NCBI GenBank assembly: GCA_964059195.1
Contig: CAXKWD010000001.1
Location: forward strand, 120,151,751-120,215,750
Source of the DNA: Ectobius pallidus
Lineage: Eukaryota > Arthropoda > Insecta > Blattodea > Ectobiidae
Direction: 5' to 3'
DNA length: 64,000 nucleotides
Made by a program: the position numbers and the translations under genes. Below, in pieces: positions 44,655 through 56,899 of this stretch. The notes under the pieces were generated by a model. That model worked only from the letters and a program-made list of their open reading frames with translations. It was not told where the DNA came from and ran no database searches. Position 1 is the stretch's first letter, and each line of letters opens with the position of its first letter.

Positions 44655-44830
44655 CTTGAAAGGAAGCCAGATATCATCTGGCCGTCATTATCATCTTCAT
44701 CCATCCTCGCCTTGTTTGAAGTGAGTGCGTGTGTGCGTGAATGGTGTGATAAGAAATACTGTCGCTATGAGTCACAAGCTCTTCATAACTTGGTGGGTTG
44801 CACACTTGGGTTGCACAGGACCTAAGGAAA
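44655..44830 (+). repeat. Partial, rearranged copy of SINE family 2
   Basis: Shares ATCATCTGGCCGTCATTATC and CCTCGCCTTGTTTGAAGTG with the copies at 46965-47350 and 51063-51500, then diverges. Confidence 0.65.
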
Positions 44831-44912
44831 CTGCAAGGCCTGGCGGAAAGAATATGAAACTGGGTATAGCAGTGCACTGGTAAGTCGTGCAGTTACGTAG
44901 TTGAGGAACTTC

Positions 44913-45047
44913 AGATGTGTTTAGAGAATTTTACCCTGAAGGAAGCCGAGGAGAAACTAAAATGTGGACAGTTTGAACTATCAATGAACAAAGGTACTAG
45001 TCCGGCATGGGAAAAATTTTCAAACATTTTCGAGAAAACATCATAAA
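44913..45047 (+). pseudogene. Possible BED-finger N-terminal fragment of a hAT transposase
   Basis: A 44-codon frame (MCLENFTLKEAEEKLKCGQF, then GTSPAWEKFSNIFEK) resembles the short helix and (T/S)PxWxxF start of BED-type zinc fingers in hAT transposases. It stops before the Cys/His residues of the finger. Low-confidence recognition. Confidence 0.35.
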
Positions 45048-46964
45048 ATCATTAATAACAATAACAAAAATCCCTTTAGGCAAGCCTACAAGCTGAGGTA
45101 GATTTCGAAGTGCTTTTGTTTTAATTTACTGTCGCTGCGTAGCACTCTTCTTCTTTAGCCTTGGCATGACAAACCCGCAATAATAACTGCAAAAAAGAGG
45201 AAAGAGAACTTTTTCAAACATTCAAATCTCGCCTTATATGAGAACTATCAAGAAACTAGTTATTTATTTGTAGAGTACTCATCAAGAGCTTTTCAACGAT
45301 ACTCCACAAGACGTAGTTTCGAAAATTTCGAATTTCCATCCCCATACCCCCACCCCCACTCGTACTCCCAAAACCCCCGAATCGTTCGTGTCACTGTGAA
45401 CTCCATAAGGAGTACTCTAATTTATTCAATCAAAGTTTCCATCTATATTTCATAGGAGCCGAGATATAAATGTTTTAAAATTTCAACCCCCTCCCCCGAC
45501 CACCCTCTTGCGCCAATATTGCTCATTAACGAACTTGTCTGAACTATTGGGCCTAGAAATAACATAATAAAAGTTGATTAAAATATCTTGAAAATTACGG
45601 CCGCTAGCGTGTAAAGATATATATATATATGTATATATATAAATATATATATATACATATATATACACATACTGTACATAAATATAAATATCTCAATTTT
45701 TTTAACAGGCGGTGGTTTCGTACTTAGGCAGGCATGAGACGTAAAGATATGAACGAATTTTTTGAAAGTCATTGGGTTGATTTTTCTTCGAAATCTACCT
45801 AATAATAAAAATAATAATTGTGTTAAGACGCTAAAACGATTTTTAATACTTTATCCACCTCTTATTTATCTGCATGGTGAATTTCTTCTACCAGCATGTA
45901 GAAAAGCAAGAAAGTATTACCTACACTTAGCAACTACAGTTGTTTAGCTGATAGGAATGTTTCAAGCTTATTCTGGCTTGCCTAGGCTGGGTTTGACCTG
46001 ACCCAGCAAGCTTAAAGAAACCTGCCTGCTTCCTAGGAGCTCTTTTCTAGTCTCGTGGCGCCTGTCCAATATGCCGTCCGGGGAGCGGGGAGCGGCAAAC
46101 AAACCAATCCGGAGCGCTGTGAGAAGACAGTGAAAGAAAGAGACAGACGATACTTCTACAATGTTGCCGTTGCAAGTGGCGGTGCGTTTAAAATCAAAAT
46201 CCATGAAATAGGCCTATAGAAATTCATAATTATGAGGTTTATTCATTAGATTAATTGTAATTAATTGGCCTACCAGTGTATATATATTCGTTCATTTAAT
46301 GGCACAGTTAGGTAACCGACGTTTTGCATAGTCATTTAAGGGTTGCACATGTCCGGCATATAAGTTATCGAAGCTATAACAAGTTATACAAACTTATATG
46401 CTACAATTTCTGTAGTAGCATAGCATAGAAAAAATAAACATTCTGTCAACCTCTCCATTGTCATCTATTCATTTGACGGTGCATCCATCCGTACGGTAAC
46501 ATTTAAAGTACCGAATGTTGTGGTTATTTGTTAAGTATCCATGTTATATTATCTCAACACAGACATGATGTTAATATCGAGAAACGAGAATGAATTGTTG
46601 CCTAACAAATGAAGCAATGCACGTAAACAAATTTACAATTCAACATATTACCGCTAGGAAAAGAATTATGAGATATCTCTAGCCAGAATAATTATATTTG
46701 AAATTTATAAATCACATGTTACAACCGTCAATTTACAAGAATAGGATAAAACAGTGTATTTACGTGTATTTCCACAGGTATGAGAAATCCATTCTTAAAA
46801 AATACAGTAGGCCTACATTGACAAATTTCTCTACCTAAATCATGGGCATTACAAACATTTCGAATATTGTGATGTGGAAAAGAAGCCTTAAAAATGTGAC
46901 GAATACAGAAAAGATCCCAAACTTTTCACCAATTCACAATTTTGTGTAAACAAAATTATTCAGA
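45048..46964. other. Non-coding stretch with AT and C-rich simple sequence
   Basis: Includes an AT-palindromic tract (45616-45675) and a C-rich segment near 45340-45370. No gene recognised. Confidence 0.4.
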
Positions 46965-47350
46965 TCCACCTTTGTGGCGTAGCGGGCCCGGGTTCGAATC
47001 CTGGTCGGGACAAGTTACCTATGTGGGGTTTTTCCAAGGGTTTTCCTCACCCGTGAGACAAATGTCGGGTAACTTGAAGACTTTGTGGTCCCCGGGTATC
47101 ATCTGACCGTCATTATCTTTTTCCTATCCTCGCCTTGTTCGAAGTGCATGTGTGTGTGAATTGTGTGTCTCGTCCTATGTGTTCGTGTTGTTGGGTTGAT
47201 CACTCATCCAGGGAGGCCCTCCAAGTCCTTGTCTTGTCAGAAAAGTATGAATGTGTTTGTGATCCAAACTCTAATTCTCTCCCGAAGGTTGCAGCACTAT
47301 AAGGCCCGGGCGGCATGGGTCGCATAAATGAACCTACAATGGAGAGAGGT
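46965..47350 (+). mobile_element. tRNA-derived SINE (family 2), plus strand, head partly deleted
   Basis: Matches the reverse complement of 51063-51500: GCGGGCCCGGGTTCGAATCC B box, CCGTCATTATC body and GGCCCGGGCGGC near the 3' end. The segment between the start (CCACC...GTGGC) and the B box is missing relative to the longer copy. Confidence 0.82.
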
Positions 47351-47399
47351 AAAAGCAAGGAAAATAATCTAAATAGGCCTATATCTCACTGTTTTAAAA

Positions 47400-47855
47400 T
47401 TTGATGCTAATTAGGGACATTGACGTCTGTCTGAAATAGTGTTCTTATAGGTGGAAACGACCTTTCAATGTCACATGTAATGAGGGTAAATTCTAAGAAA
47501 GGAATCTTTTCTGAGGATCACAGGAGGATCAATGACGCTTGCCTTTAGAGTTGAGACGGTCAGTAAAACCTGTCATTGTGCGGTGATGTGGTCTTGTCAA
47601 AGGCTTATACAGTTTCTGGAATAATTCTGTGAAAACCCATTTAAAAGGTGCTTTTAGCTGTTGTTGTGGTGCACCACGAAAGTGAAAAATTTGTGTAATT
47701 ACATAGAAATCTCGGCTGTAGTTATGCATTTTGCATGCCTTGTACAGTAATTCCGAATGCAATTTATATTGTAAAAATATGAAATTTGCCGTTATCGTTG
47801 GTGTGGAAGCAATTGTGATCCATAATCTGGAGATGACATTTGTTGTGCACTGCAA
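47400..47855 (-). pseudogene. Possible hAT transposase C-terminal relic
   Basis: Around 47410-47480 the minus strand reads LITCDIERSFPPIRTLF, similar to the conserved (A/C)DVERSFS block of hAT dimerisation domains. The upstream 108-aa frame (47529-47855) shows no domain I recognise and is out of frame with it. Weak evidence. Confidence 0.3.
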
Positions 47856-48351
47856 CTCCAGTCAGCATTTTACATATGATATTTAGCTGCAATTGGTGAT
47901 TTTCAGTATAATTTGTTCTAGTAAGTTACGAACATTCTGGTGTTTTTATTCCTTTTTCAGAAAAAAATATAAAGTTTTAGCACATATTTTAAAATTTTAC
48001 CATATATTTGTAACATTTTTATCACATAAAAAATAAATATTTGTAAGTTTTTAAGCACATAAAAATCCGTGCACTAATGATATTAATATTGAACTTTGTA
48101 TAAACATTGTGTGCACAGCTGCCGGATGTTATTGTTGCTGGTGTTCAAAATCAAAACAACATGCTTGAGCAGAGAGAGAGCAAGGAGGAAAATGAAACGC
48201 GGACGGAGCGCAACTACCAAAAACACGTCCCAATATGAAATCAGAAATCCTTTGTGTTCGTCGAAAAAACCGACAGGAGACGGATCGCGGCGTACTGTCT
48301 GCGCTCTGTACGCGTGTCGTCACACGAACACCTCAAATGCCGTCCCAATCT

Positions 48352-48386
48352 GCGCTCTGTACGCGTACAGTACGCGTACAGAGCGC
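48352..48386. repeat. Perfect 35-bp palindrome with related upstream half-site
   Basis: GCGCTCTGTACGCGTAC, a single A, then its exact complement. A further direct copy of GCGCTCTGTACGCGT lies at 48301-48315. G+C-rich and CpG-rich in an AT-rich setting. Confidence 0.9.
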
Positions 48387-50439
48387 AAATGTATACGCAC
48401 CTTAAGGAAGACAGATTTAAATGTTGTGTCACCTCTCTTACTTTTTAATTAAGACCAGAAAGCACGCGTTTATCCATGAAAACAAACTTCAGCAGGAGCT
48501 TCTTATCGAATTGATGTCTGTTTCATTTTCAGAAAGACGGCGCCCTCCAAAAGGATATAAACTAAGTTCTTCGGTGACTTAATATCAGGTGTAAGTAATT
48601 AGGCCAAATAGGAAGTTCCAGTTTCAAAACTTTTCGAGCCTTGTTTGGAGTGGATGCTACCAGTGTGAACAATATTGCAGCATATCTGTAATAGCTCTGG
48701 TAAACCAATTCTTGAAAAAATTGAAGGTGAATGGAGGGGAATAACCTATTCTATTTGTAAATTAAAGAAACGAAAAAGTTATTGTTGAAGAAAAACTTCG
48801 CCCTCCTTTAGAATGAAACATTAACACACTCTATAAAATGTACAACGCTTCCGTACATGTCTCCCTGAAAGAGAAAAAATGTTTTTTTCAATAACTGATT
48901 TTTCACTAACTTTAATGTATTTGGTAATAAACAGTAACTGTTTGCAGCTTTTACAGCAGATTGAAACATGGAATTAAAATGACTGAAAGTGCTACAATTT
49001 GCTTCGATCTGCTACATTGCAAACTTTGCGAAACTTTTTTTATTGTTGAAGCCTATTATGCCCAACAATTAACACACTACGCTATTTGCATCACAAATAT
49101 CGAAAGTAAGGACCCCATATTTCATTGCTGAAATGAAAACCAGGCCGGACGGGGAGCGATACTGAAATAAATTTACATGACATTCCCAGTGTGAGGTCAC
49201 TCGCTTCTATTTGCAGTCTGCATGTTCGGGGTCTTCGACAAGGATCTTAGGAACTAGCCTAAAATATTGAATCCTCAAAAATTTCATTATATCTAGAGGA
49301 AAGTAACTCTGTTAAAGAGTAGGTCTGTAACAGCATTTTTTTTTATGGAAGATTGTTTCATAAAGCCATAATTCCACTTGAATGTCGCAAAACAAGAGTT
49401 TGTCCAGTGGTTCTCAAAATGTAATTTGTAATTGCTCGGTCATAAGAGGAAAGTGATTTGCTGCACCCACTATACTTTTCTATGTAGTAATAGATTTAAA
49501 ACCAAGAGACTTCATTCAGATTGGTGACTTTTTGTGTATTTGTTTGTTTTTTTTTTCCTTCCAATTCGTCTTCTGGATACTGCAAGAAATTGAACCAGGT
49601 TTCAAGGGAATACGGTCCACTTCATCATTTTTTGGTCAAACAATAGAACCCATTGGGACGATAAACCAATAAATTTTAGATGGGTTTGAATTAATCATTA
49701 TGCCCCAGCATCATAACAATGCAGCAGATTCTATTTGCTTCTCCTGCAAATGATTGAAGGTTTGAGAATTAGAGTGAATCGCATATATCTTTTCTCCCTC
49801 TCGTATCGAGTTGATCAGTAGGCTACTGTTATATATATATTGCCGTTGGCCTTGTCTCCCAGAAATCAATTATACTTGATCCAAGATGTGTACGGAGCAA
49901 AAGTAAACAACAGACTTGTCTTGACTAACTGTGTCCTGTCGTTTCATTGGTTAACCGCACCAGCGCATACTTCACGATAGTGCGACAATCTCAGATGTTG
50001 ACTTCTATTCCGCACACACACACATAGTACAATTGTTTATATCTTATGTAATTGTGAAAACATAAGTTCTGTTAAGTGAGATGCTTGCTTTCGTATTTAT
50101 ATCATACATGTTTTAGAATATATTTCTAGCAAACAAAATTTCATTTGTTTTTTATAGTTGCCTTGGCAAATATGTTAATTCTGAAGAAAAACAAGTGACA
50201 TAAGTTACTAAATACAAAACTTATAAACATAATTAATTAATTAACTCGTTGTACTTTTCATTTACATAGGCCTAATGTGTGATGAAGTAGAGCTAATATT
50301 GTAAGCAAAAGTAATTGGCATGGCCTCTAATTTTATAGAAGAAAATTGCCTTCAGAACTTACGTCACCGATAAAGAAACCTGCGAGGAGAAGGTTTGTCC
50401 AGCGGCGAGAAGATACAGATTGTAAATATATACAAAACT

Positions 50440-50610
50440 GTGGGAATCGAACCCGGGACCCTTGGCGCCTAATCTAAAAAAGAAAGCTCAATTTTCTTTA
50501 CTGTTTGTAATCGACTGAACACTTTCAAAAACGAACTCTTGTGAACTATGCTTTGTACTTTCACATTCGGTTGTTTATTTTGCTCCGTACTCATCTTGGA
50601 ACAAGTAGCC
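50440..50610 (+). repeat. Repeat segment recurring at 51540-51705
   Basis: Shares GAACTCTTGTGAACT, CACTCGGTTGT-like blocks and the GTAC(T/A)CATCTTGG end with 51540-51705. A minus-oriented piece lies near 49885-49915. A tRNA-like B box (minus strand GGTTCGATTCCC) is at 50448-50460. Confidence 0.65.
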
Positions 50611-51026
50611 TATAATATTTTTTAGAAAATAAATAAAATTTAAAATAGAATCTATGTCATAATCTCCAAAAAGTGTTGTCTATCTACGGTTTGTGTTAGG
50701 AAATATTTCAAATCAGTCAATTTTTCATTGAAACAATGGTAAGAACTGAACTAAGTGTTTACAAAGCTATAAAGATATAAACAGTAGGCATATGTCATTA
50801 TTGTAACGTTTCTTTCACTTTTACAGGTCTTTCGAGTCATGTGATATAACAATATAAATATTCTAGTTTTATATGGTGCAAACAATGTTATCTGAACAAT
50901 ATTTTATACACTGAAGATTTCTGAAGAGACGAATGGCTCCGAAAGTGAAATATTTAATAATATTAATAATTTCTACATTCACTAAACTGAACATACTTTT
51001 CCAATTTTAACAGTAAATTATTCTTG

Positions 51027-51032
51027 ATAGTT

Positions 51033-51062
<30 letters not shown>
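51027..51062. repeat. (CTTT)n microsatellite, SINE tail
   Basis: Adjacent to the 3' end of the minus-strand SINE, so it reads as its AAAG-type tail. Confidence 0.9.
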
Positions 51063-51063
<1 letters not shown>

Positions 51064-51500
51064 CGTAGTTTTACCTCTCCCTTTTAGGATTTAAGCGACC
51101 CAAGCCGCCCGGGCCTTACAGGGCCGCGACCTGTCGGGAGAGGGATTATCTTTGGATCACATATATACTTTTTTGACCAGACAAGGACATGGAGGGCCTC
51201 CCCGGATGAGTGATCAGCCCAATGCCGGGGCCACCTCCGAGACAACACGAACACATAGGACGATACACACCATTCACACACACACTCACTCAGAACAAGG
51301 CGAGGATGGGGATGAAGACGATAATGACGGCCAGATGATATCCGGGGACCACAAGGGCCAAAAGTTACCCGACATTTATCTCAAAGGTGAGGGAAAACCC
51401 CGGAAAATCCTCACCTAGGTAACTTGTCCTGACCAGGAATCGAACCCGGGCCCGCTGCGTGAGAGGATTGAACGCATCCCCTGAGCCACAGCGGTGGACA
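51063..51500 (-). mobile_element. Full-length tRNA-derived SINE (family 2), minus strand
   Basis: The minus-strand head runs from 51500 with A-box-like GTGGCTCAGGGGATGCG and B box GGGTTCGATTCC, then a long body ending CCTAAAAGGGAGAGGTAAAA and an AAAG tail. Flanking ATTATTCTTGATAG and ATTATTGATAG suggest a target duplication with a 3-base indel. Plus-strand open frames across it are not genes. Confidence 0.85.
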
Positions 51501-51539
51501 TTATTGATAGTAGTACTTAAATTTAATTTGTGCCGATCA

Positions 51540-51705
51540 TCTGCAAATTTAGAATTGGGATTCGACCCTTAATATAAAAATAGAAAGTTCAATTAACTTT
51601 ACTGTATGTAATCCACTAAACATTAAAAATTAACTCTTGTGAACTTCGTTTTTTACTTCCACACTCGGTTGTCTACTTTCTCTCTGTACACATCTTGGTC
51701 GATTA
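51540..51705 (+). repeat. Repeat segment, relative of 50440-50610
   Basis: Direct copy of the 50440 segment about 1.1 kb downstream; the SINE at 51063-51500 lies between them. Confidence 0.65.
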
Positions 51706-54314
51706 TGTGCAGCTGCTATTATGACCAGCCATCATGAGATGACACTGACGAAAGAATATTTCTTTAAGTCAGATGAACATATGGAATATTTGAAGTAAGG
51801 GAATAATAAAAACTAAGCTATTTTATAAATTAAAAAAAAACGTGTGAGTAAAAAGATTTTTTTGGTGTAATGCTTTTCCCTTACACTTTTCTAAAGTTTA
51901 TAATTCTTCTATTACATAGTTTATTTTAAAGCACAAAACGATTATATTACGAACATTTACTGAATTGGTTTTTACTTTTTATTTGTTATAGGGCTAATAA
52001 GTAAATATCCCGGTTAGCTGAACGTTAGCTTTTGTGCCTATAACGCAAGCGGTCCCGGGTTCAAATCCTGTATGACCTAATAGACTGCGACATCATCCTA
52101 TCATTTCGCAACTTCTAATCTATCTTCTGCCAATGACCTTTAATAATTTTATCAATAGTCATGTGTCCTTAGTTACTCGGTTGCTTTAATGATGCTGTCA
52201 AATGCCAGTAAACTTCAAAATGTTGCTTGATGAAAATCAGTTTGTGATATTTGCGATTTTTCAAAATGACTTTTTTTTTCTACATTGTGAAATTCGCCTA
52301 GAACAGTAAACTCCCGGAAGCTGGACTTCCGAAAACTCAACATTCCGTAATAATCGACACTTCTCTAATGCCACAGACAAAACTTTTCGGACGAAATATC
52401 TGAATGCTCAAGAGATCGTCATGCTTGGAATATAAGTCTCATAATAACTTCCCAAAACAGAATAAGTAAATAATTACATGAAACACGATAAACTTACCGA
52501 TCATTGAAGTTTTACCTTATTTACACTATATTATTAACCTTTTCACTGCTACTGACGTATAAATTCGTTCGTTCAAAAACTTCCAGAAATTTCCATAGTT
52601 CACCTTGCGGTAGAAAACTGGAATTCAACAGGATTATTTAGCTCTTGAATCAGTGATCATATCTAGTATATGAATGTGTAGAAATTCTCAAGTCTCTATC
52701 ATCAATATTTTATAGTTTTATTTTTATCCTTTCATTTTAACGTTCCTACGTGCACTTGTTTTTATGTAAATTCGTAAGGACTGAACATTGAAACATCTTC
52801 ATACCTGTAGCTTTTTTCATAAAAAACAATTACTTTAGGAGCTTAAAAATAAATCAGATTATCAAATTATGGATATAACTTAAAATGAAACAAATTAGGC
52901 CTACTTGAAGCATTTAACGTTTCTCGCAAAAAAACACACATTCACATGGAGGGGACCCCTAAATACCAACGCGGTAAGAACTCAATTGTTTAAAAAAATG
53001 GATATAACTTGTTTTAAATTTGAACTCTTCAATTATGATCACAGCGATTGGGTATTTATATGCTACATGTGATCAAAAGGAGGTATGAAAATAATGTATC
53101 ATTATTTATGTGTGTGGAGAAGAATTTTGAATCCCGTGTAATAATAAATACAATATTAACCCGATATGAGTTTAATGTAAAAAATATAACAGTTGATAAA
53201 AGGCCGCACGAGCGCGACTATCGCCAATGGCGAGACGATCTTTATAAGTTATTATAATACTATTCGCTTACTCTGACACTAATAGCAATGTATTTTATTC
53301 GTTTTAGTGGTATAAATTTATTCATTACATGCCTGAGAGTATTCGCTATATAGTCACAATAAAATAATAGATTCTCTCAAGATAAATTCACTCGCAACTT
53401 CATAGTTCGTACATTTTATCATAGGTAATCCCACGACTGACTTGGAAAGCGAGTTCGAAATCACGGGTTGTTTTTAAAATGACTATTTAACGAATAACAT
53501 GTAATAAATCATTAATAAAATGTGTTTAAATTGAATAGCATTTTAGAATGACCCGGTTCTATTAATAGGAATTGATTACATATAATAATAATCAGTGTTG
53601 CTGTTTGTGAACAATACACGATCAATTAATAAACATCCTTTTATTCAAGTATATTTCACTGTAATATATTATTCCGTAAAATAGTTATATTATTGCAATA
53701 GTTCCTAGGGACGCATACTGCTAAATACTGTTTCCTGAACTATATTATGCACGTATGAACAGATGTAGATGCTCAGCTGCCTGACTGGAAGAGTCTATTT
53801 CGAACGGGGTAAATGATTGCTTTTCCGAATTCATCTCCCATCTCTCAAAGGCATTCATGTCACCCTCGGCGTACATTCATGCTGTTGAGGTTATGTGTTT
53901 ATAATATTTTCAGGAGGTGATTCAAATGATTAAATATGCCGATTTATGGGAAAAATGGAATGCATTTCCAGTAAAATATTATAGTACTGATTTATGAATA
54001 GATGTAAGCGTAATAGGCTATTCGTATTTTTAGAATAAATCTTATTGTACCGATACAGCGCTGGCGTATGCATAAGTATGCCTTACAGAGTTTCCGACCT
54101 GGTTAGAATGTAAAGAAAAGAGGACGTATCTTTATCACTTTGGTAGGTGATAAAGCAAATTCTATTAATACTGAGTGAATCAGGTCTATGATTGGTTGAT
54201 TTTATACTCGTTCTTACATGTTATTGATCCAAATCTAAAGAAAGACATATGGGGTAATTAGTCAATAAAATCCGGATCTCTCGGTATGTAGGCTAATCTA
54301 TGGTAATATTGATA
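51706..54314. other. Non-coding stretch upstream of the pogo element
   Basis: A tRNA-like segment with B box GGTTCAAATCC lies at about 52010-52080. The end of the 29912-type repeat (CATAGGTAATCCC) appears near 53421. Otherwise nothing. Confidence 0.4.
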
Positions 54315-54770
54315 AGGTAAAGCTAGGAGAGATTACGCGGGCGGAGAGATTGCGCACTCATTGTTTCAATGGGAGGGGGTAGAGTGCGCGCGCCTTCACT
54401 TGAGGACGCTTTACCGCTTCAGTAGCTCAGTGTCTGGTTAAATTTGTGGGCCTCTACGTTCGTTCGTCTGGCATTTGTGACTGGTATACTTCTTTGTTTT
54501 TCCAGGTAAGTGTCTGAATTTTCATCACAGTTGCTCTTAACTTTTATAGAATGACAATCGATCACAATATTTCAAAAGTAATCAATTTCTGAGTTAGCTA
54601 GTAACATAGGCCAACCGTACGATACACCATTGTTTGGTTCTCGTAACGGCAATGTTGCTTTGAAGGTTGCGCGATCTCTCCTACCCAAATAGGACAGATT
54701 ACGCATTCGCTGCGTAGGAGAGATGGCGCATTACTTCCATTGATTACCATTGTAGGAGAGATTGCGCAGG
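54315..54770. promoter_or_regulatory. Left subterminal motif array of the pogo element
   Basis: Copies or variants of GGAGAGATTGCGCA occur in the terminal repeat (54327-54340), at 54343-54356, 54668-54684 (inverted), 54691-54705, 54714-54730 and 54752-54768. Repetition in both orientations suggests binding sites for the transposase N-terminal domains. That role is an inference. Confidence 0.7.
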
Positions 54771-54917
54771 GAATTTACCTGTATTATTTATGCACGAATA
54801 GTAATACACACGTATTTGGATATGATTAAATGTTGTTTTTATTTTATACTACTATTAGACTTAGTAGTATTAGATTTTATACTTAGACCTATCAGATTTT
54901 TTGTTTCTTTGCTTTAG
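54506..54917 (+). other. Probable 5'-UTR intron of the transposase gene
   Basis: A strong donor (CCAG then GTAAGT) at 54506 and a pyrimidine-rich acceptor (TTTCTTTGCTTTAG) ending at 54917, seven bases before the start codon. It would remove most of the left motif array from the mRNA. Confidence 0.65.
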
Positions 54918-54923
54918 GTTAAA

Positions 54924-56822
54924 ATGCCGAACCTCTACAAGAGGAAGTCAAACAAAGGAAGCTGGAGCGAAGAAAACCTGTCAGCGGCTGTTCAAGCTAT
55001 TCAAGATGAATCCATGACAATTCGAGGAGCTAGCAAGAGATTCAGTATTCCGGAATCTACCTTGAGACATAGGCTCAAGAAAAAAGATTTTAAGAAGCGA
55101 TCAATGGGTCCAGATTCACAACTAGGAATTGAAGCAGAGAACAAATTGGCTGCTCATATTAAAAAACTCCAGTCAGTTGGGTTCGCACCAACACAAAGGA
55201 ATGTAAGAATGCTAGCATATAATCTTGCTGAAACACTGGGTAAAAAACACACTTTCAACAAAGAACAACAGATTGCTGGAAAAGTTTGGTTTTCCTCCTT
55301 TATGCGAAGACGTCCTGACTTAAGTGTAAGAAAAGCCCAAGGTATTAGCAGGGCAAGAACAGAAGGAATGAACAGAGAGGAGGTCAAAGATTATTTTACT
55401 CTTCTCACTTCCATATTAACAGAGAATGATCTTTTGGAAAAGCCCAATTGCATTTGGAATTGTGACGAGATTGGAATACAGCTGATCAATGAGCCTGGGA
55501 AAGTGATAGCAGAGAAAGGGAGTAAAGGTGTTCACGTTGTTACTAGTGCCGAAAAAGGAGAAACTGTTACCATTTTAGCTTGTTGCAACGCAGAGGGGCA
55601 GTTCCTGCCACCTTTTTGTATTTTTAAAGGGGTGTATGCTAAACAACAATACATCAAAGATGCTCCACCAGGAACTGTACTGAAGATGAGAAGAGAAAGT
55701 GCTTACATAAATGGTGAACTTTTCATGGAGTGGCTTACTGAGCATTTTATTCCACGGAAGCCTGCTGGAAAAAATTTGTTGATCCTAGATGGTCATGCGT
55801 CGCACATGAATTGCCCAAACATGCTGCAAATGGCTTCTGATAACGACCTCATTATCTTGTGTCTACCGAGTCATACAACTCATTATTTGCAACCTTTAGA
55901 TCGAGTAGTCTTCAAGCCCTTCAAAACTTATTTCAAAGACGCTTGTAGGAAAATGGTAACAGCTCGATGTGAGACAGGAAAAATTTCAAGAGAGGATTTT
56001 GGCAGCCTGTTAAATTCAGCATGGTCTCGCTCTGCTAATGTTCAACTTGCCACTTCTGCATTTCGTGCAACAGGAATTCATCCGTTGAATATCGACATGA
56101 TTCCAGAGCACGCTTATCTCTTAAGTTGTGACCAAGAAGTGAATCAAAATATTTCAGAGGTAGAACTCAACAATCTCCAATCCATCTCAACAGCAGTTGA
56201 TCATCTGAATCCATCAAATGAAACCAACAATTTACCTGTCGTCGACCAACCAGCCCCTCCAGATCCATTAACTTCATTCACTCCTCAACCATCAACCTCT
56301 CAGCAATCCAATGTTACAACCAAAGAAACCCCGACAAAAGTTCTGGAAAAGCTTTCACCTATTCCAAGAAGTTTGATACCCTCAAAATCGAGGAGGAAAC
56401 AGAGTGCAATGAATGTTACTGATCCACACAATATAAGCGAAAAAAGGATTAAAAAGGAAGCAGCAACAAAAAAGAAGAAAACAGCAGGTCAGGATAAGCA
56501 ACCTGTAAGCAAAGACTCATTGAAAACTTCTCAAACACAAAAAACTAACATCTTGAAAATGAAGAAACGGTTGGATTTTGAGGCATCTTCCACATCAGAG
56601 GAAGACAACGACGAAATGGAACTACTTTCGGACCACGTCAGTGAAGACAATGAAGACGAATGCACTGAATGCCTTGAACTGTACCAAGAAACGACTTCAA
56701 TGTCTGATTGGGTAAAATGTGTGATCTGCGGCAGGTGGATGCATGAAAGCTGCACCATTTATAAAGTAAAGTGCATCGACTGTGGACGTCGAGAGATTCG
56801 TCAAAAAAATAAGAAAAAGTAG
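54924..56822 (+). CDS. Pogo-type transposase with C-terminal PHD-like zinc finger
   Basis: 632 aa, uninterrupted. An N-terminal Psq/HTH-like domain (about residues 12-57: SWSEENL...IRGASKRFSIPESTLRHRL) is followed by a CENP-B/Tc5-type HTH (about 70-137, with VWFSSFMRRRPDLSVR). The DDE_1 integrase-like core (about 165-390) has Asp181 in NCDEIG, Asp289 in LILDGHASH and Asp326 in LQPLDRVVFKPFK, a DDD triad as in pogo/Tigger proteins. A basic, Ser/Thr-rich linker (about 430-570) follows. Residues 580-620 show C-x2-C...C-x2-C-x4-H-x2-C...C-x2-C, a C4HC3 PHD-like finger. Family knowledge: such enzymes cut and paste the element at TA sites. The start is the first ATG after the acceptor. An AATAAA lies at 57082-57087, inside the element. 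No frameshift or stop was seen, so it may be active. A domesticated host gene is less likely because terminal repeats and target duplication are intact. Confidence 0.93.
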   Translation: MPNLYKRKSNKGSWSEENLSAAVQAIQDESMTIRGASKRFSIPESTLRHRLKKKDFKKRSMGPDSQLGIEAENKLAAHIKKLQSVGFAPTQRNVRMLAYNLAETLGKKHTFNKEQQIAGKVWFSSFMRRRPDLSVRKAQGISRARTEGMNREEVKDYFTLLTSILTENDLLEKPNCIWNCDEIGIQLINEPGKVIAEKGSKGVHVVTSAEKGETVTILACCNAEGQFLPPFCIFKGVYAKQQYIKDAPPGTVLKMRRESAYINGELFMEWLTEHFIPRKPAGKNLLILDGHASHMNCPNMLQMASDNDLIILCLPSHTTHYLQPLDRVVFKPFKTYFKDACRKMVTARCETGKISREDFGSLLNSAWSRSANVQLATSAFRATGIHPLNIDMIPEHAYLLSCDQEVNQNISEVELNNLQSISTAVDHLNPSNETNNLPVVDQPAPPDPLTSFTPQPSTSQQSNVTTKETPTKVLEKLSPIPRSLIPSKSRRKQSAMNVTDPHNISEKRIKKEAATKKKKTAGQDKQPVSKDSLKTSQTQKTNILKMKKRLDFEASSTSEEDNDEMELLSDHVSEDNEDECTECLELYQETTSMSDWVKCVICGRWMHESCTIYKVKCIDCGRREIRQKNKKK

Positions 56823-56899
56823 AGTTTTCACATTCTAATAACGAATTGTTTGTATTTGTATTGATACATCATGTTAAAGTGCATTCTAAGTGTGTTATT

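Larger units (their letters stand above)
47856..51026. other. Non-coding stretch, one striking palindrome
   Basis: Contains the palindrome at 48352-48386 and a repeat segment at 50440-50610 that recurs at 51540-51705. It is otherwise unassigned; overlapping frames at 48096-48452 show no family resemblance. Confidence 0.4.

Noticed and set aside
48096..48452. 118-aa plus-strand frame, Arg-rich
   Set aside because: It spans the palindrome and its half-sites, overlaps frames on both strands and shows no domain.
51152..51418. Plus-strand frame within a SINE
   Set aside because: Antisense reading of a tRNA-derived SINE.
52309..52400. Tigger-like left end (CAGTAAACTCCCGGAAGC)
   Set aside because: No partner end was found in the window.
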